From Rheinheimera sp. (GTDB lineage: Bacteria; Pseudomonadota; Gammaproteobacteria; Enterobacterales; Alteromonadaceae): 64,000 nucleotides of DNA. The DNA is taken from assembly GCA_003482455.1 (NCBI GenBank), contig DMYW01000053.1, forward strand, positions 10,994-74,993, in the 5' to 3' direction. Positions 62,501 to 64,000 of the stretch are shown one piece after another; position 1 is the stretch's first letter; each line of letters begins with the position of its first letter. The notes below the pieces were generated by a model, which was not told where the DNA came from, did no database searches, and was given only the letters and a program-made list of their open reading frames with translations. The position numbers and the translations under genes are program-made.

Positions 62501-62782
62501 TCAGTAATACTGGTCCCACAGCTCTTTCATGGCTGCGGTGGGGTCCGTCACGATGACGTTATTGAAGTCTTTGATAAACGCCGCTTTTTGCTTTGGATCG
62601 GACAGCACCTCGTAGGCCTGTTTTACCCGCTGTAATTGGTTGGCAGCGTCGTCTTTTTCATCGTCCGACAAGCCGTGCAGCTTGTCTGGGTGGTACTTGT
62701 TGGATAAGCGCTTGTACGCTTTTTTGATATCGTCGTCACTGGCGTTGCTTTTAACGCCCAGCACCCGGAAATGGTTGATCAT
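62501..62782 (-). CDS. Stand-alone J-domain (DnaJ-type) co-chaperone
   Basis: A 93-residue protein that is almost all J domain. HPD, the Hsp70-stimulating motif, lies near residue 31 in SNKYHPDKLHG, preceded by the helix II pattern DDIKKAYKRL and followed by VKQAYEVLSDPKQKAAFI. It lacks the Gly/Phe, zinc-finger and substrate domains of DnaJ, so it should recruit DnaK to a specific client. It is first of a minus-strand operon with three unknown proteins, which may be clients or partners. Confidence 0.87.
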   Translation of the reverse strand: MINHFRVLGVKSNASDDDIKKAYKRLSNKYHPDKLHGLSDDEKDDAANQLQRVKQAYEVLSDPKQKAAFIKDFNNVIVTDPTAAMKELWDQYY

Positions 62783-62967
62783 ACGTCAGTCCGTCAGCAC
62801 CTTAAAAGGAACCCAGTATCATAGCAGGTTTTTTGGCGGCTGCGCGTCTCGAAATTGGCTGGGCTGGGACGGCTGTGGCAGGAATGACTCTAAAGATCAA
62901 TCCATTACTGGTATGCTTTGGGTTTTAGCCCCATAAGATGCAACGATTAACCGAGGCGGGAGTTCCG

Positions 62968-63558
62968 ATGCACGCAACCGTTTTTATGGCGATGAGCTTA
63001 GATGGTTTTATCGCAGGCCCAGATGGTGATGTCAGTTGGCTCGACCAATGCGGTGTGCCGGATGCACCGCTTGGCGATGCGGCGGACATGGGCTTCTTCG
63101 CCTTGATGCACAGTGTTGATTGTTTGTTGCTGGGGCGGGGAACGGCGGAAAAGCTCGCCAGTTTCCAATTAACGCCAGAGCAATGGCCTTATGGGGATAC
63201 CCCGATCTACATCTTGAGTAACAGTCTTGGCGAGGTGCCGGCGGCGCTGCAGGGCAAGGCGCAGCTGGTACGCGGCTCGTTGCAACAGGCGCTGGTAGAG
63301 CTCGAGCGCCGCGGTCATCAACACCTGTATGTCGACGGCGGAGCGTTAGTGCGTAGCTGTCTTGAAGCCGGACTGGTGCGCCGTTTGGTGGTCACGCTGG
63401 CACCGATTGTGTTGGGCCAAGGCATCCCGCTATTTGCCGGGCTGGCGCACCCAATCAAGTTACGACAAGTCAGCGCAACCCGTTATGCCAATGAATTTGT
63501 GCAGCTGGAGTATGCCATTGAGCCGGTTGCGCCAGCTGCAGGGCCTTTAGATGTCTGA
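62968..63558 (+). CDS. RibD C-terminal-domain (dihydrofolate-reductase-like) reductase
   Basis: A 196-residue protein of the RibD_C/DHFR-like fold: VFMAMSLDGFIAGPDGDVSWL at the start, DCLLLGRGTAEKL near residue 50, HQHLYVDGGALVRSCLEAGLV near 117 and TLAPIVLGQGIPLF near 143. It should bind NAD(P)H; the substrate is not known, and isolated RibD_C proteins are common. The start at 62968 follows GGGAG; ten codons upstream another ATG is less likely. It is divergent from the J-domain operon and the next gene overlaps its end by eight bases. Confidence 0.86.
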   Translation: MHATVFMAMSLDGFIAGPDGDVSWLDQCGVPDAPLGDAADMGFFALMHSVDCLLLGRGTAEKLASFQLTPEQWPYGDTPIYILSNSLGEVPAALQGKAQLVRGSLQQALVELERRGHQHLYVDGGALVRSCLEAGLVRRLVVTLAPIVLGQGIPLFAGLAHPIKLRQVSATRYANEFVQLEYAIEPVAPAAGPLDV

Positions 63559-64000
63559 GCACATGAGCAGTAACTCGAAAAACGCAGCAGACATGCCTAA
63601 AACGAGCATGACAACAGAGCAAAACTCACAGGATTACCCAGCTCCTGTCACCGTGTTGCTGCTCGGTGCCAGCGGGCAAATCGGCCGCTGCATGGTGGCG
63701 GAGCTCAGCCGACTTTGGCCCAAGGCTCGGCTGTTAACGCCCAGTAGAGAACAGCTGGATCTAACCACCGACTCGGCCGTGCTAGGTTATTTGCAGCAAA
63801 CCCAACCCGATTGGCTGATCAACTGCGCGGCTTTTACCGCAGTGGATGCGGCAGAGCAGGATCCGCAGTTTGCGGGTGTTTCTGTGGACACCCACCCGAA
63901 CTTTTGCCCCAACGTCGAAACCGAAACTGTGGACACCCACCCCAACGTCGAAACCGAAACTGTGGACACCGAAACCGAAACTGTGGACACCCACCCCAAC
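63551..64000 (+). CDS. rmlD: dTDP-4-dehydrorhamnose reductase (RmlD-like), 5' part, with in-frame repeat insertion
   Basis: The first 150 codons; the gene runs off the window with no stop. After an untypical 31-residue Ser/Asn/Thr-rich leader, the Rossmann start reads VTVLLLGASGQIGRCMVAEL, then NCAAFTAVDAAEQDPQFA (residues 91-108), which fit RmlD closely. The next residues should be a helix (V/N-x-x-A pattern) but are G-V-S followed by VDTHPN and VETET units from residue 112 to 150. All inserted units are multiples of three, so the frame stays open. Whether the catalytic YxxxK and C-terminus follow beyond the window is unknown. The start is uncertain; the upstream gene overlaps. Confidence 0.8.
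   Translation, partial: MSEHMSSNSKNAADMPKTSMTTEQNSQDYPAPVTVLLLGASGQIGRCMVAELSRLWPKARLLTPSREQLDLTTDSAVLGYLQQTQPDWLINCAAFTAVDAAEQDPQFAGVSVDTHPNFCPNVETETVDTHPNVETETVDTETETVDTHPN
63884..64000 (+). repeat. Amplified GTGGACACCCAC repeat inside rmlD, running off the window
   Basis: Core GTGGACACCCAC occurs at 63884, 63929 and 63983, and truncated GTGGACACC at 63962. Between the cores lie CCCCAACGTC and GAAACCGAAACT units; spacings are 45, 33 and 21 bases, all divisible by three. On the opposite strand this also opens frames reading GVHSFGF, which are not genes. The array probably continues beyond 64000. Confidence 0.92.

Noticed and set aside
63782..63999. Two minus-strand open frames of 70 residues reading VGVHSFGF / WVSTVSV repeats
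   Set aside because: They are shadows of the in-frame repeat array in rmlD; because units are multiples of three, several frames stay open. No ribosome site and no family features.

Overview
The window is a chromosomal segment of a Gram-negative gammaproteobacterium of moderate GC. Outer-membrane porins, lipoproteins with clear lipoboxes, MdtABC and Cus-type RND pumps, ZapA, a CusR-type operator and a Zur-type operator all support this. The gene mix (DUF4105 protein, MJ1255/VC2487-type glycosyltransferase, ScfR/DUF3612-type regulator, many small exported proteins) resembles aquatic Alteromonadales/Chromatiales such as Rheinheimera. That placement is an inference, not a computed assignment.

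Layout. 1-165 is the 3' end of rplQ with its terminator. 430-7520 holds a DUF4105 envelope protein and a NadR-like NAD-salvage enzyme whose 3' end overlaps a glycosyltransferase on the other strand. Small exported or lipoprotein genes follow: VOC, DUF6438 and Excalibur. 7610-15299 is a metal-resistance island: a histidine kinase and response regulator divergent from an RND efflux operon, with a perfect CusR-like box between them and two extra His-rich periplasmic proteins flanking the pump. 15348-20172 has a porin and a short PBP-like protein, a UbiA prenyltransferase, a c-type cytochrome and a chemoreceptor. 20449-26095 is a lysine/glutarate-type catabolic locus: LysR, gcdH, a fused 2-oxoacid dehydrogenase E1 and an acyltransferase. 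26282-29505 carries a second PBP/porin pair, this time behind a histidine kinase. 29624-40719 has transporters (SSS, AbgT), a lipase, a matrixin-like protease, an ScfR/DUF3612-type regulator, an alpha/beta hydrolase with a membrane tail and an HDOD protein. 40770-48307 is mdtABC, followed by two tandem paralogous Asp-box lipoproteins to 51996. 52182-57086 contains an esterase, ZapA, a COG0523 GTPase with a Zur-like box, a GNAT enzyme, an orphan FlaF-like protein and a lipoprotein. 57100-58900 looks accessory: repeats, a LytTR remnant and an AT-rich exported protein. 59099-62782 is a minus-strand operon of a J-domain protein with acidic unknown proteins. The window ends in a RibD-C reductase and a partial rmlD.

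The most unusual signal is a repeat with core GTGGACACCCAC. It lies in intergenic DNA at 53769 and, as a pair, at 57234-57279. It is then amplified in frame inside rmlD from 63884 to the window edge, adding V-D-T-H-P-N / V-E-T-E-T units exactly where the Rossmann domain should continue. A one-mismatch copy lies in an unusually long linker in mdtC. Other points of interest are the duplicated porin/PBP module, the J-domain operon, the gcdH-E1-acyltransferase operon and the metal-efflux satellites.

I saw no tRNA, rRNA, CRISPR array, intact insertion sequence or prophage. Stretches above about 300 bases without an intact gene are 31091-31642, 53603-53909 and 57087-57604; each is described below.
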